A DNA stretch of 64,000 nucleotides from Mermis nigrescens. Taxonomy: Eukaryota; Nematoda; Enoplea; Mermithida; Mermithidae. The stretch lies in assembly GCA_036768485.1 (NCBI GenBank), contig JAVLUZ010000142.1:3037848-3101847 (forward strand), written 5' to 3'. A model generated the notes under the pieces. That model worked only from the letters and a program-made list of their open reading frames with translations, ran no database searches and was not told the DNA's origin. Positions within the stretch are counted from its first letter, which is position 1; every line of letters starts with the position of its first letter. Of the stretch, positions 21,601 to 33,409 are shown piece after piece. The position numbers and the translations under genes were made by a program.

Positions 21601-24600
21601 CTACAAAATAATTTACAAATGACCGCATTCTGCAAAAATAAATCTGCATTAATAAAAATTAGCGAATCAACGATTCTGCAGTATTTCTGTTAGGGACGTA
21701 CTGAAGCTAATTTTTTCGATCTGAAGCGGGGCCGTAGAGAATGACTTCGTGGAGTAAGAAATATCAAAAACAAATTTTCATTTGCACGTTATTACAATTA
21801 GAATAAAAGAATTAATAAATAATCAAAAATATATTTTTGGCGTTTTATAGAAATTCTTGTTCTATCATTTCTAAATACGCTCGTATTTTTAGCGCAAAGT
21901 TACTGACCGTCAGATTCGTTCGACTGGCTCAACTACATTAATAATGAATTCAAAATAAAAATGATTAGTAGGGGAAGCTTAACCGGTATCAAGGCGAAGG
22001 ATCGACTGCGTCAACCTGATTTTATGCTAGTGCAACCAGTCGACTGCAATAAACCAGACAACGCCAACCAACCAGCCTAAACAGCAGGCACGATAACTGG
22101 CCTTCTGAATTTGAGGCGAAGGTAGGGATCGGACGAGGCTTCGGCCTCGGTAATCCTCGGTCTTTTTGAGATCCCTCGGCCTCGGCCGAGGGTAAGGTGA
22201 AAAGTGGCCGAGGGACCGAGGGTTTTTTAATTTTGCACTTTTGAGTGATACCAAAATAGCATAAATACAGCACCGAGCATTTAGAGTTTTGTTCGATAAC
22301 AACGGATATGTGGAGCTCTGCAGCCATGGATGCTTATACGGCGGTTACGGTTCATTTTATTGATAAAGAAACGTGGGAACGTAAGGCGGCAGTTGTTGAA
22401 TGCTCACCGCTGCTTCTTGCAAGCCCTCCACCTGATCGCAACAAATAGTTTAAAAAGCCAACGTGTCGTTATTGACATGATCGCAAAATTAAATTCAACA
22501 CAAAGCAGTGTTTTTTCGTACAAGATCTCTTTGTACATGTACAGAGGTGGTCTCCAAAAGTCTTTGTACATTTTGTACATGCAAATTTTTGTGTACTATA
22601 ATATAGTACAGTAGCAATTTTAGTGTGTTAAAACAGGGTTTTCGATCTTTGGTAGTGTATTTTAGCTAATTTCTGGGTTTCGTACCAGTGGCTTTTTTTG
22701 TTCTCTGAAAAGATTTTTCCCGATGTACAAAGACTTTTCGGGACCGTCTTTGTACATGTACAAAGATTTTTGGGAAGACAAAAATTGCAAAGGTATGAAA
22801 TTAGTTAAAATTTTCGGCGCGTCGCGCCTAAATGAGTAATTGTGTCTTCTATATGTCTTTATAATGGCAGAAATTGCATTTGAAAAGGAAAAATGTCAAA
22901 TTTTTTTAGTGATTCTTGCTCTTAGAGACCCAGAAATTAGCTAAAATACACTACCAAAAGTCGAGCAACTCTATTTTTACAACACTAAAATCGCTACTGA
23001 ACCATATTATAGTACCCAAAAATTTGTGTGTACAAAATGTACAAAGATTTTTGGGAAGACAAAAACTGTAAAAAGCTATAAAATTCCCGAAAATTTTCTG
23101 CGCATCGCGCCGGAATGAATAATTGTGTGTTCTATATATCTTTATAATGGCAGAAATTGCATTTCAAAAGGAGCGCCGTTTTGAGTTAATTTTTCGTGAT
23201 TTTTGGCGTCAGGTACCCAGAAATTAGCTAAAATACACTACCAAAGATCGAAAGACCTGTTTGACCACATTAAAATCGCTACTGTACTATATTGCAGTAC
23301 ACAAAAAATTTGCATGTACAAAATGCACAAAGAATATAAGGGACCATCTTTGTATATACATGCACAAACGGACCTTGTACAAAAAAACACTGTTTCTGAC
23401 GCCAGTTTCCAAATGGTTGGAAGCGCCTAAAATTTGACATTTTTCCTTTCTAAATGCAAATTCTGTCATTTTTAAGATATGCATAGGACAAACAATTACT
23501 CATTTCGGCGCGAACGCCGAAAATTCTTGGAAATCTTACACCTTTTTACAGTTAGTTGTCTTCCCAAAAATCTGTGTACATTTTGTACACACGAATTTTT
23601 GGGTAATATAATATGGTACAGTAGCTATTTTAGTGTGGTAAAAACAGAGTTGTTTGACTTTTGGTAGTGTATTTTAGCTAATTTATGGGTGTCTTAGGGG
23701 AACAATCACTAAGAATCGTCTTAAAATGGCGCAAAGCGCCGAAAAATTTGACATTTTTCCTTTTGAGATGCAATTTCTGCCATTAAAAAGATATGTAGAA
23801 CACACAATAGTAATAGCGAAAACGAGCTGAATGATCAAGACGAAAAGCAATTTGTCACTACTGTGCCTGTCATTTGCATACCTACCTTTGAATAAAATTT
23901 GAATAATAGCTTTTTAGCTTTGAACTATATTACACTAATCAATCCTATTGCTACTGTACCCACATCACATGGAGCATATTTGTCCTATATTGTTTATACT
24001 CATATACTTATATTATATCTATAACAAATCCTCGGTCCCTCGGTCCCTCGGCCTCGGCAAGGATTTCAAAGTCGCTCGGTCTCGGCCTCGGGAAAAACGA
24101 CCCTCGTCCGATCCCTAGGCGAAGGGAATAAAAATGTTGAAGTCAGACATCTGAACGACTACTTGAAGATGGGCGGGCAAAAATGATAATGTTTTTAGCG
24201 TTCCTCAGCAGGATCTACACATTGGAGGAGAATGTTTCAATTTAAAAAAAATTCAACTAGATTTCAATCGTGTTTGCAAAATATGTGGTACGAAATGACC
24301 GCACAAAAGATTCATCAGCATTCTTTCCAAGTTCGTTTTTGCTGAAAAAAATATTAAAAAATCATCTTATCTTATGCTCGATAGAAGTAAAGCAATAGGA
24401 AAATAAATTATTCTTAGTGGAATGTTGAAAAATTTCGACACGTTGACCATGTCTGACTCAAAATTGAGCCGTTTGGAAGACAAAAGTTGGACAAAAAAAA
24501 TTAATCCGGCACGAAGCGCTTGAGAATTTCGGACTTATACGCTCAACCGTGTGCTAAAATTTATCATGGCAGTCTTTCAGATGCGCTTAGAAAATAATCA

Positions 24601-25241
24601 AATTTTTACTCTAGGAACCCTTGTAAATGTTTCCACAATTTTCAAGGGGGCTTGTCCCCCTGTCGTCCTACAGCTTCGTGCCTGCTAAACAGCTAAGACA
24701 ACCAAGTACGCTCGAACGAACAGCTATAATTACGCAAACAACCAGCCAATGAACCATTTAATCTTTGCTGAGGATAATTGGTGTCCCTGGAGAAGCTGGC
24801 GTTGGACCGCATGAGATGTCTTGCTGCATCATAACGGTCTTATAAGAAATAAATTTTCATTTTTCTCAATTTCTTTTTTTTAATTCCTTGTATATCCTAA
24901 CAGCTGCAGTCAAAAAGAAAAATTTGCTTAGGTTTCCTACGCTAGACCAAATAAGTTACTTAAAATTAGACATAAATTTTACTAGAAATCTACTTTTGAT
25001 CGAAGTTTCTCTGCGCAGGAAGCGAACATAATAATTCAATGATTATATGAATAGTTACGACACATTGAAATATTTATAATTCCGGAACCAGGACGATGAT
25101 GAGATCGGCATGGAATATCGTTAATCATTATAATTCACAAAATTCAGCTTGATGCTAATTTTACGCCTGGTCTCATAACGTATGCACTATGCTCTTATGT
25201 AGCTTTGCCAGCACAACGATTCTTCATTTCAATGTACTTAC
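21601..25241 (-). other. Intron 13
   Basis: A dispersed element with GCAGGCACG-type ends spans about 22084-24685 and is split by the hAT-like insertion at 22123-24117. The uninterrupted counterpart is at about 40576-41290. The remaining sequence is AT-rich and non-coding. Confidence 0.6.
22123..24117. mobile_element. hAT-like element, 1,995 bp, with CTCGG-rich ends
   Basis: The ends TAGGGATCGGACGAGG and CCTCGTCCGATCCCTA are inverted and GGCGAAGG flanks both sides (22115-22122 and 24118-24125), an 8-bp duplication as in hAT transposons. Both ends carry runs of CCTCGG/CCGAGG. The interior (22500-23800) is a set of head-to-head units with TGTACAAAG and GTACATGTAC palindromes, not a transposase gene. 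Confidence 0.88.
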
Positions 25242-25415
25242 TAATTTTTCGAAGCTTGGTCTCAGCAAAGGATGAACTGCTTCTGTATGCATACTAGCTT
25301 CATCTACTTCTGTAAATACTCTTGGGCAGTAGGAGCATTTCAAGACAGCGTCCGAATGTTGTACGCAATGGGAAAGAACAGCTTCTTTTGAAATTCCTTC
25401 ACCGCAAACGGAGCA
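25242..25415 (-). CDS. Exon 13: finger pair 8
   Basis: The acceptor ATCGTTTTAG begins directly at the first Cys, phase 0. It encodes CSVC...HCVQH, where the first finger is two residues shorter than usual, linker SDAVLK, and CSYC...HTEAVH. The last residues RPSFEKL run to a TTA|GTAAGT donor in phase 0. The exon is 174 bases and almost entirely zinc finger. Confidence 0.82.
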
Positions 25416-27781
25416 CTAAAACGATAAACGAAATACGTGTTTTTATAATCTTAGTATAAGAACAAATCCACATGCGAGGATGCACTTGAATACACATTAT
25501 ACAACAAATATATTAGAACGAAATACATATACATATCACGATATTTCGATACTTATAAAATGGAATATGGAGCGTAAAAATGCAGCGCTAGCCAGTAATA
25601 TGACCACATACATAATAAGGGTATAACAATAATATAATATAAAATTATAATATAATATAGTATAACAATATATGTAATATGATATAATCCAGTGGATTTT
25701 TACTATTTTTACAAAGTGTGCTCCTCACGAATACTATGCGGATTTCCAATTTAACATAGATACAATGCTTTTTGGACGAGTGCACATGCGCATGTACATA
25801 AATTTCCAAAATATCTCTGTGCAAGCATAAATTCATCTGTTTATGCATACATTTAATATAGACATTTCCTTAGATCACGTCTTTTCATCAGAATACATAA
25901 TTCCATTATAACGGCTCAAAATTGCGGATCGGGGGTCCTCGGCCCCTAGCAATTTTCAGGGGAGGGGATAAACAACTCCAATTTTCGGTCGAAAATGGCA
26001 ACAAAAACACATAAATATAGCCAAAAATGGAGGAATCAAAAATTTTCTGACTTTAAGGGGATGAGTGGACATCCGACCCTGGGTGGAAACTAGAGCTGTG
26101 CCGGGGCCGCCTTTTTTGCCGGGGCCGGGCCTGGCCGGGGCCAATAATAGCGTGCTTTACCATGCTCATAGTACGACCCTGCCCTACCCCTTATATGTAC
26201 CAATGCATATATTCTTACTTGTAGATATGCACGTCAAGCGTTAATATTTGTTGGGATTACAAGTATAACAGAACATGGGCATCAGGGGATCTAGACCCCC
26301 CAGAATTCATATTCTCCCCCCAAAAATCCGCTAGACCCCCAGAAATTGATTTTCAGAATTTTTTCTGTTTTTCTGCGGTTTTCTTGATGCTAATGGATAG
26401 CTCTCATTGAGAAACGCGAGGAAACGGTGTTTTTTCGCTCTACCATATATTATCCGGCACTTTTTGACTTTGAAAAATTTTGGACCCCTTGGATTTTTTG
26501 AGCTGCCCATGTATGGATTTAACTCCTCTGACTTGGATGCGTTTTCCAATGTGCTTTACTTTGCACTTTTTTTAGGCTTATTATTCTATTTGTTCTGATA
26601 GATGTACCTGTCTGCTACCAAGCAAGCTGGAAATGCTCGTCTATATGAATTGCAATTTAAAATAAGCCAATTTTGATTATTAACTAGGAAATTTGCACCA
26701 ATCTGACATAGTGAAATAAAGATTTGAATCAGCAAGATCTGTGGTTTGCTTGAAATTGAGTTTGAAGGTAAATCTGCCCAAAACATTATCAATTTTCTAC
26801 ATTATAATCAACTCTAACATTGGCCCCGATACAGCTCTAGTGGAAACATACATGATCAAGGGTGGGGGTTTCCAAGCCCCCCTCCAACAAAAATTTTCAT
26901 CCCTCAGAAATTTTTACACCCCCAGAAATTTTTGCACCCCCCCCACCTCAGAATTCGCGATTTTTCGAAAGTTTCCAAAATTTGCTAAAATTTATTAGAA
27001 AAAATGCTTTTTAAAGCGTGCTTCGACAGGCTAAATTTTCGGTGCTTCGCGCCACATACTCATGTTTTGATTTGACTATATTTTGTTCAATTTATTCTAC
27101 TTTATGATTTTCTTCGAACTTTTTTTGTTTTTATGCTCTACAAACATAGAGCATTGTCAGAAACGCCGAAAAACGATGTTTTCAACGCAAACCCAACATT
27201 TGTTAGCCCAAAAAAGGCACTTAAAAATTTCAGACACCCCTCCTCCAGAATTCCCGCGCTGTGCATGTCTAATGGGGTCCCCGAACCCCCGTATTTCATG
27301 TATGCATTACCAGTCTGTAGCCTGCAGCCCACTCAGCCCACTTTTTTGTCTGAGACAGTGATGCTTGATCCTAAATCAGACGATACATTTTAGCTATATT
27401 TGACATGAACTCAAAAACCTGAGATAATTCACGGAATCAAAACTCGCCCTGCTATTGCCTATTATTAAATGTTACAATGAAAACGCCTCCAGTCATGTCA
27501 CCCAATTGCACAATTATTTAGAAAAACGACGACTCCGATTGGTTTCAACTTGCGCAGTCCCAAAACTGCGCGTGTAGTTCAAATGCATTTAAGTATAATA
27601 CAATCAACATTCCAGTTTTTTCTTGAGCAAGTTCGCGAACGTTCAAGGATACCGCCATGCGAGGACTAATTCTGACATTGAAAAGAGGATAACTAAAAAT
27701 TCAAGCAAAATACGCAATAGCACCGATGATATAACAACAGTTTTAAAGTCGAAATTTAATAAATATTGCTATTGCATTTAC
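25416..27781 (-). other. Intron 12
   Basis: There is a TAATATAATA low-complexity stretch at about 25620-25690, the hAT-like element at 26091-26838, and directly after it a CCCCCAGAAATTTTT-type dispersed repeat to about 27330. Confidence 0.6.
26091..26838. mobile_element. hAT-like element, same family as 10667-11682
   Basis: The ends TAGAGCTGTGCCGGGGCC and GGCCCCGATACAGCTCTA are inverted. GTGGAAAC flanks both sides (26083-26090 and 26839-26846), an 8-bp duplication. A C-rich dispersed repeat (about 26270-26530) is inserted within it. No transposase frame is seen. Confidence 0.87.
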
Positions 27782-27992
27782 CATAACGACGTCAAGCACA
27801 GGCTGTTTGCATTCGACACTTTGATCAGGACAAGGCGTAGGGAAGACTCCAAAATGAGGAAAACATTTGGCCTTCATGTCTGACACTTTGTCCTTTATGT
27901 CTACTTCTTCTTCAATTATTATCGAGTCTCCATTAGTGCTGTGTACGTTTTCGACGTGCCGCCTTGCTTTGGACTGTTCACATGACATGTAG
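27782..27992 (-). CDS. Exon 12: rest of finger 2 and CFP motif, module 7
   Basis: The acceptor ATCTTTTTAG adds C to AG, making Ser, so the joined finger reads CRFCSYMSC then HVENVH, matching finger 2 of modules 9 and 13. An acidic isoleucine-rich stretch and DMKAKCFPHF follow 25 residues later. The donor GTTATG|GTAAAT is phase 0. Confidence 0.8.
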
Positions 27993-30001
27993 CTAAAAAG
28001 ATAAATGTAACCTCTATGAATAAAGATGTCTTGTTATTTATTAATTTGTGCTCCTGTCTATGCACACATATTAGTTGCATATTCAAAAAGAAAACACTGA
28101 TGACCGGAAAAAAGCAATAGTAGCGCTAGCAAAACGCAAAAATTATTGCTAGTAAAAAGCAAAAACAATTACTGGGAAGAGAATCATGTTAATTCTCTTT
28201 TTCACTCGGCAGCTCTTATCCTTTATCATTAACAAAACGTCTGGTACAGTTTGCGTCGCGTCTTTTTTAATCATTCTTCAAATAAAAATTTCGTGATTAG
28301 CTTCGAAGAACGGAAAGCTGCTAATGTGCGTGACGGAGATTGAGTTGTAGTTATGTATATATTTTTAAACAAAATTTCAGCATTCTATCAAGCGACATAT
28401 ATTTATTCTTTGAATCTTCGCTTATTCTTCTTTCCGATTACTAGCAAGAACCTAACTAAAATCCTCATTCCAAGCCAAATCGAAATGTTTTAACCGATCC
28501 ATGAGTTATGTAATTTTGTCCACAACTAAGATCAACAGCCGCCGTTTATCATTCGTCATATGTATCTATGAGCACTTTCACATCTCTTATAGCATCACTG
28601 TTAGTTGCTTCCGAAAACTTATCAAGCTAAGGCGACTGAGCTAATGAAAGGTGCGATTAGAAAAAATGAAATTAATGATAGAAAACACTTACAACAAACT
28701 TAAGTAATAATTATGTAAGTCTCAGCTGAACAGACTTTCAAATAGAGAGAAAATAATGAAAAACGACTACAGAAACGCATACGCGGATTTAGAAAAGGGC
28801 GGAACGGAGGGCGGCCGCCCCTTGTTGTCAAAAATATCGAGCGCAATAGAGAAAATGCGTATTTTTTATGATTTCAGCCATTTTTATGACGATTTTCCGA
28901 ATTTTTACGACGCTTGGCGCCGGGTAGTTCTCATTAAAGACATTTACTGACTTCCTTGGCGCTCTAAAAACTCTATTTTTACGTCAGAAGAGTTATGTAC
29001 AAAACAAGAATTTTTTAGTTTTTAACATGCTTCCTCGTGTATTTTTTGGTGCTTTGTGCCGATATTTGCACTAATTTTGTGCATTTTCCGTAAAAACTTT
29101 CGAAAATTTCTAACCTATTTCGGATCACGAATAATTCTGTCTATCAAAAGACGTCAAAAATCGCTACTTCAAGCATAATGGACGGATTTTTTGGACAAAT
29201 TTTGAAACTTTTAGGAAAACTTGGGGTTCAGATTGTCAGAAAATCTTGGATCCGCCACTGAAGAAACGAGAACGTAAAAGCAAGACGATATTTTACAAAC
29301 AAAAAATAGGACGATTATAGTTGAATAATATAAGAGGCTGTTAAAATAATTTAAATGCGATGTCCTGCTCACTGGAATAATTTCTTCCTACCAAATTTTA
29401 ACATTTTACAGGGATTTTCCCTTATTATTAGCGTTTACTAAGCAGGAGCGTAGCTGTTGGGGAGGGGGCATGAAGGTTTAGGAAGCAGTTGATAGCTAAA
29501 TTAGTCTGAGACGCGGGAGTTTATTGCAAAAAAATGGGGCATTGCAATTTTTCCTTAAAACGACCACGAAGAGTAGTCGCAATGTAAGCCTGCAAATTGG
29601 ACAGGCCTGAGGACCCGCCACTGATCAAAATTTTGGAAGTATGAGCCCTTTTTACAAGGATCCCTCTGAGGAAAAATTTAAAATTCTTTAAGTGTATTTG
29701 AGAGAGCGCTAGAATAAATTTTAGCACATTTTTTGGGCTAATAACTCCGAAATTTTGGCGCTTCGCGCCTTATTAACGTACTCGTGTATGCAACTTGAAT
29801 TCAAGTTGAATTTTTTTAAATCTTTCCTTCCTAATTTTGTAGATCTGGCTGAGAATAGCTCAAAAAACACCGTTATTCTTTGCAAATCTACAAGTAGCTG
29901 TTTAGATATCCAACTTCAAAATTTTGGTCTCCTTTAATTTTGGTCTAAGCTATTGTAACTACAAAGGCCTATAAAAAAAGATTAGCTCTAAAGCTCTATA
30001 C
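27993..30001 (-). other. Intron 11
   Basis: A fragment of a CAGTGGCGGAT-type element spans about 28790-29263 and resembles, in reverse, the fragment at about 55790-56190. A further dispersed repeat with a GGCGCTTCGCGCC core lies at 29450-29940. Confidence 0.55.
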
Positions 30002-30333
30002 CTGCAAAATCGACACCGGTAAGGCTTATAATTCAAATGATTCTTGACGTGAATTCCAACTGATTTCGGATTATCCGCAATAGACAATTTGCATAAACGG
30101 CATTCAATTCTATTTAAGTAGTTCGTATTATTACATTCCGCCGTCAATGTCAAACAGTCGAGCTGGTTGAACGTTTTACCACTTGGTACGTGCAAGGATT
30201 TATTCATTAGCTGATTAGCAGAATTCTCATTCATTTTGCTGCTATGGTTGACGACAGGTGAATCCAAACTGAATTTCGGAAAGCACAAACTTCGAATCTT
30301 CACCAGCAGCGAAGGTTCGACTGAACAAATTAC
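30002..30333 (-). CDS. Exon 11: CFP motif of module 6 and finger 1 of module 7
   Basis: The acceptor CAATTTAAG starts at Val in phase 0. KIRSLCFPKF follows 22 residues after the last His of exon 10. About 60 polar residues lead to finger 1 of module 7 (CRLC...HVKNH), linker LNYKPYR and the first Cys pair of finger 2 (CRFC). The donor TGCAG|GTATAG is phase 2 and cuts the finger right after the Cys pair. Confidence 0.8.
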
Positions 30334-31326
30334 CTTAAATTGCGTTGTTTGAAATTTTAAATTATCACTCATTTTTTTGCTAAAAAAGACCTCGTTATGC
30401 GGTCGCATTCGTATAACTATTTTCATTTTGAACATAAAGACTGCAATACACACAAAATATTGAATATGTCAGACAAGACATGCAGGTGTGGGTATGTGGT
30501 ACATACCAAACGTGCGCAACATAGTTGGCCCCGCGTAGAATATACATAGTCTGTTTTAATAGTGCGCACAATGCTCGTAACTCAGAATAAAATTTGTTTT
30601 TATCGCGACCTTTTCGCGTATCAATTTCATACACGTAATAGGAGGATGGGGAATCTCCCACTCAGAGTCAAAGAAATCCCATCTACCAAAGTCAGAAATT
30701 TTTAATCACCTCATTCCTTTGCAAAACAATTCGCTTTTTTGCCCTTTTTAGCTTCTTTTATTGCCCTTTTAGCCAAAAATCGAAGGCCATTCACTGCTTC
30801 CTTCAAAATGACTAAGTGCTTCGCTCCTCGGTGTTTTTTTTGTACAAGGTCCGTTTGTACATGTACAAAGATGGTCCCCAAAAGTCTTTGTACGTTTTGT
30901 ACATGCAAATTTTTTGTACTATGATATGGTACAGTAACGATTTCAGTGTGATAAAACAGGGTTTTTCGACCTTTGGTAGTGTATTTTAGCTAAGTTTTGA
31001 GTTTCTGACGCCAAAAATAATCAGAAATTGTCTCAAAACGGTGAGAAGCGCCGAAAAATTTGACATCTTTACATTCTAAATGCAAATTCTGCCATTTTGA
31101 AGATATGTGGGACAAACAATTACTAATTTCGGCGCGAAGCGCCGGAAATTTTTGGGAATTTTACACCTTTTTACAGTTTTTGTCTTTCCAAAAATCTTTG
31201 TACAGGTACAAAGACGGTCCTGAAAAGTCTTTGTACATCGGGAAAAATCTTTGCCGAATGCAAAAAAATCGTGCCCCTCCTCCCAAAATTTTAAAATAAT
31301 ACAAGTCTGATCAACGCCATTTTCAC
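30334..31326 (-). other. Intron 10
   Basis: The half near exon 10 (about 30830-31270) is a TGTACAAAG-type repeat with GTACATGTAC palindromes and two hairpin cores near 31045 and 31130. The other half shows nothing. Confidence 0.55.
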
Positions 31327-31592
31327 CTTAAAATCCGAGAAGCCGTGCGCCTGAATGCCGTGTGCTTTGACCTCCGATTCGCCGGCTCCCTTCCACGCGC
31401 ACAACGGGCACCGAAACGTCTTTTTGTTTGTGTGTCCGATGGCGTGCTCCCTGGTCGCCTGTTCCGTATTTTTGACTGGGTCGGCGCACAACTGACAAGC
31501 TATCGACGAATTCGGTTTAACATTGCCCAAAATGACGTCATTTCTATCATCCGGGCACTCGGCGACGACGTCTTCGGCGGCGGCGCTTTCCG
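31327..31592 (-). CDS. Exon 10: finger pair 6
   Basis: The acceptor TTCTTTGCAG completes Ala with exon 9. An Ala/Glu/Asp-rich lead precedes CQLC...HAIGH, linker TNKKTFR and CPLC...HGIQAH. The donor TTTTAAG|GTGAAA is phase 0, six residues after the last His, so the module's CF motif is in exon 11. The linker lost the common KP dipeptide. Confidence 0.82.
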
Positions 31593-32150
31593 CTGCAAAG
31601 AAGGGAAGATATGATTGATGAAAAAATTCGAAATAAATTAATAAGAAATAAAGATGATGTTTTTATCACACGCGGGCATATGGAGGGGTGAGAATGGTAT
31701 ATCCCGTCCCTCAGATTTTGGAAAACCGGTAACTGTCACGTCGGGCGATTTCGGTGCAACGTCAATTGCTGTTACGAAAAAACTTTCTTATCGTGGAAGA
31801 ATACAGCTCACTTAACAAAAAGTTCAGTCAACCTGGTCAGCTTACTGCAAAAGTAAATTTTTCCACTTGTTGTAAACTGTTTGTCACATAATAACGAATT
31901 ATCCACTTGATACATTGCTTTAAAAGTGAGTATTTTTTTCGAAAAATTCATTTTAGAATTGAATTCATCTACCGTCTGACCTCAGAAATGACATTTTATT
32001 ACGCTTAGGCAGATAACGATATCAATGTATTACCTGGTATTAACGCATACCTGAGTTTATTATGTGACTGTTTTTAAATATCACCCCCTCTGGCCACCCT
32101 TACCTTGCCCACCTATGCTTTTTATGATTTTTCCTCCTTCTTCCCCTTAC
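31593..32150 (-). other. Intron 9
   Basis: A short intron with small fragments of a GGGGTGAG...CCCTCAG repeat near 31690 and 32090. Nothing else is seen. Confidence 0.5.
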
Positions 32151-32318
32151 CGCTCTTACTATTGCAAGCGGCAGCGACAGTAACGACGCCAGTATTGTCG
32201 TCGTCGTCGTCGTCATTGTCGTCGCAAACGTCGGCTTCCATCGACTCCATCAACTCATTGTCAAACACTTGAAAAGGCGTCCCGCCATCGTTCAATTCAA
32301 GACTGAATCCAGATGTGT
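32151..32318 (-). CDS. Exon 9: acidic linker with poly-Asp
   Basis: The acceptor GCTTCATTAG adds two bases after exon 8 (Asn at the junction). The exon encodes 55 residues that are strongly acidic, including a run of six Asp encoded by GAC repeats, seen on the + strand as a GTC microsatellite near 32195. The donor AGCG|GTAAGG is phase 1. No domain is seen; it is probably a flexible spacer between modules 5 and 6. Confidence 0.7.
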
Positions 32319-33203
32319 CTAATGAAGCGCCGAGGCCTTAAACATTACTTCTAGTGTATCCATGACTTAATGTAAAATTCGCCTGACAAAATAATGAAAA
32401 GATCGAGGACAAAAAATTAAAACAAAAGAAAAGTAATTAGAGCGACATTTCGAAAATGGTCTCGATTTTTTTATACGTCTTACATACATATAATAAAATG
32501 TTAACTATAGTATGTATTTAATAATACAATTGTTATTTCGCTCTTGTCATGCGTTGCAAGTCATGAATGACATAGCACGCAAAGTAAGTTAAGCAATCAC
32601 GTAGCTGTAGATGATTGAGGGAACCAGTCCCAAAATTGTTGAAAGTACTAGTATTTTATGCAAGATTGCTTAATGAAAAAAGCGCCTCAGAAAGACCACC
32701 AGAATAAGTTTTATCACATTTTAAGCTAATAATCACGGAATTTTCAGGCGCTTCGCGCCGGATTTATTGTTTTTGTATAATTATTGTATTATACACAGTC
32801 CTAGTTTTAGTAAGGCATGACGAATATACATGTTAAATTTTCTGGCGTTTCGCGCAGATTTTCTGTATTGCTTTTTTTTACAATATACCAGAAATGAGTA
32901 TAAAACAAGTTTCAAAATCTTTTAGCAGTCAAACTTGAAAGGAATGTTGAGAAATCATTTGTACGGCTATGTTAAAAGATATATTTTTGCATATGATTAA
33001 AATAACGAGAAGCTTTTGTTAATGTTGTCTTTCTTCTACGGTTAGAACTAGCCAAGAAACACTTCATTATCTTAGCCAATCTCCTACTAGTTGTCGATAC
33101 ATCTAACTTCAAAATTTTCGTTCCCCACCAATTCGGAAAGTCAGCTACGTGGATGAAGTCTAGATTTGAGCAAGTTGGTTTAAAAATTTGTCATGTAACG
33201 TAC
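32319..33203 (-). other. Intron 8
   Basis: AT-rich sequence with two GGCGCTTCGCGCC-type cores (about 32748 and a worn one at 32842). No element ends are resolved. Confidence 0.5.
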
Positions 33204-33409
33204 TTTCCGGCTGACCCGCATTATCATTCGTGCGTGTCATTACGGAGTCCCGAATGAGAGTAGTCGCCTGCCATTGACAGCCGGCTAAGAAAGGAAAACA
33301 TTGCAGTTTGACCCGTCTCATTTTCTCCTTCATATCAGGCATAGGCAAATGAGTTATTCTAGCAGGCGATTCAGGATGCACCTGCTGTACGTGACGACTA
33401 ACTTTGCCT
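33204..33409 (-). CDS. Exon 8: rest of finger 2 and CFP motif, module 5
   Basis: The acceptor TTGTTTTAG gives A, which with AG of exon 7 makes Arg, so the joined finger ends GKVSRHVQQVH. A segment with ARITH and a charged helix leads to VKLQCFPFLA, 25 residues after the last His. The donor GAAA|GTACGT is phase 1. An earlier in-frame stretch upstream of the acceptor mimics a finger Cys but belongs to the intron. Confidence 0.8.

Noticed and set aside
22022..22327. Two overlapping frames near 22.1 kb
   Set aside because: They run across the CTCGG-rich end of the hAT-like element in two phases at once.
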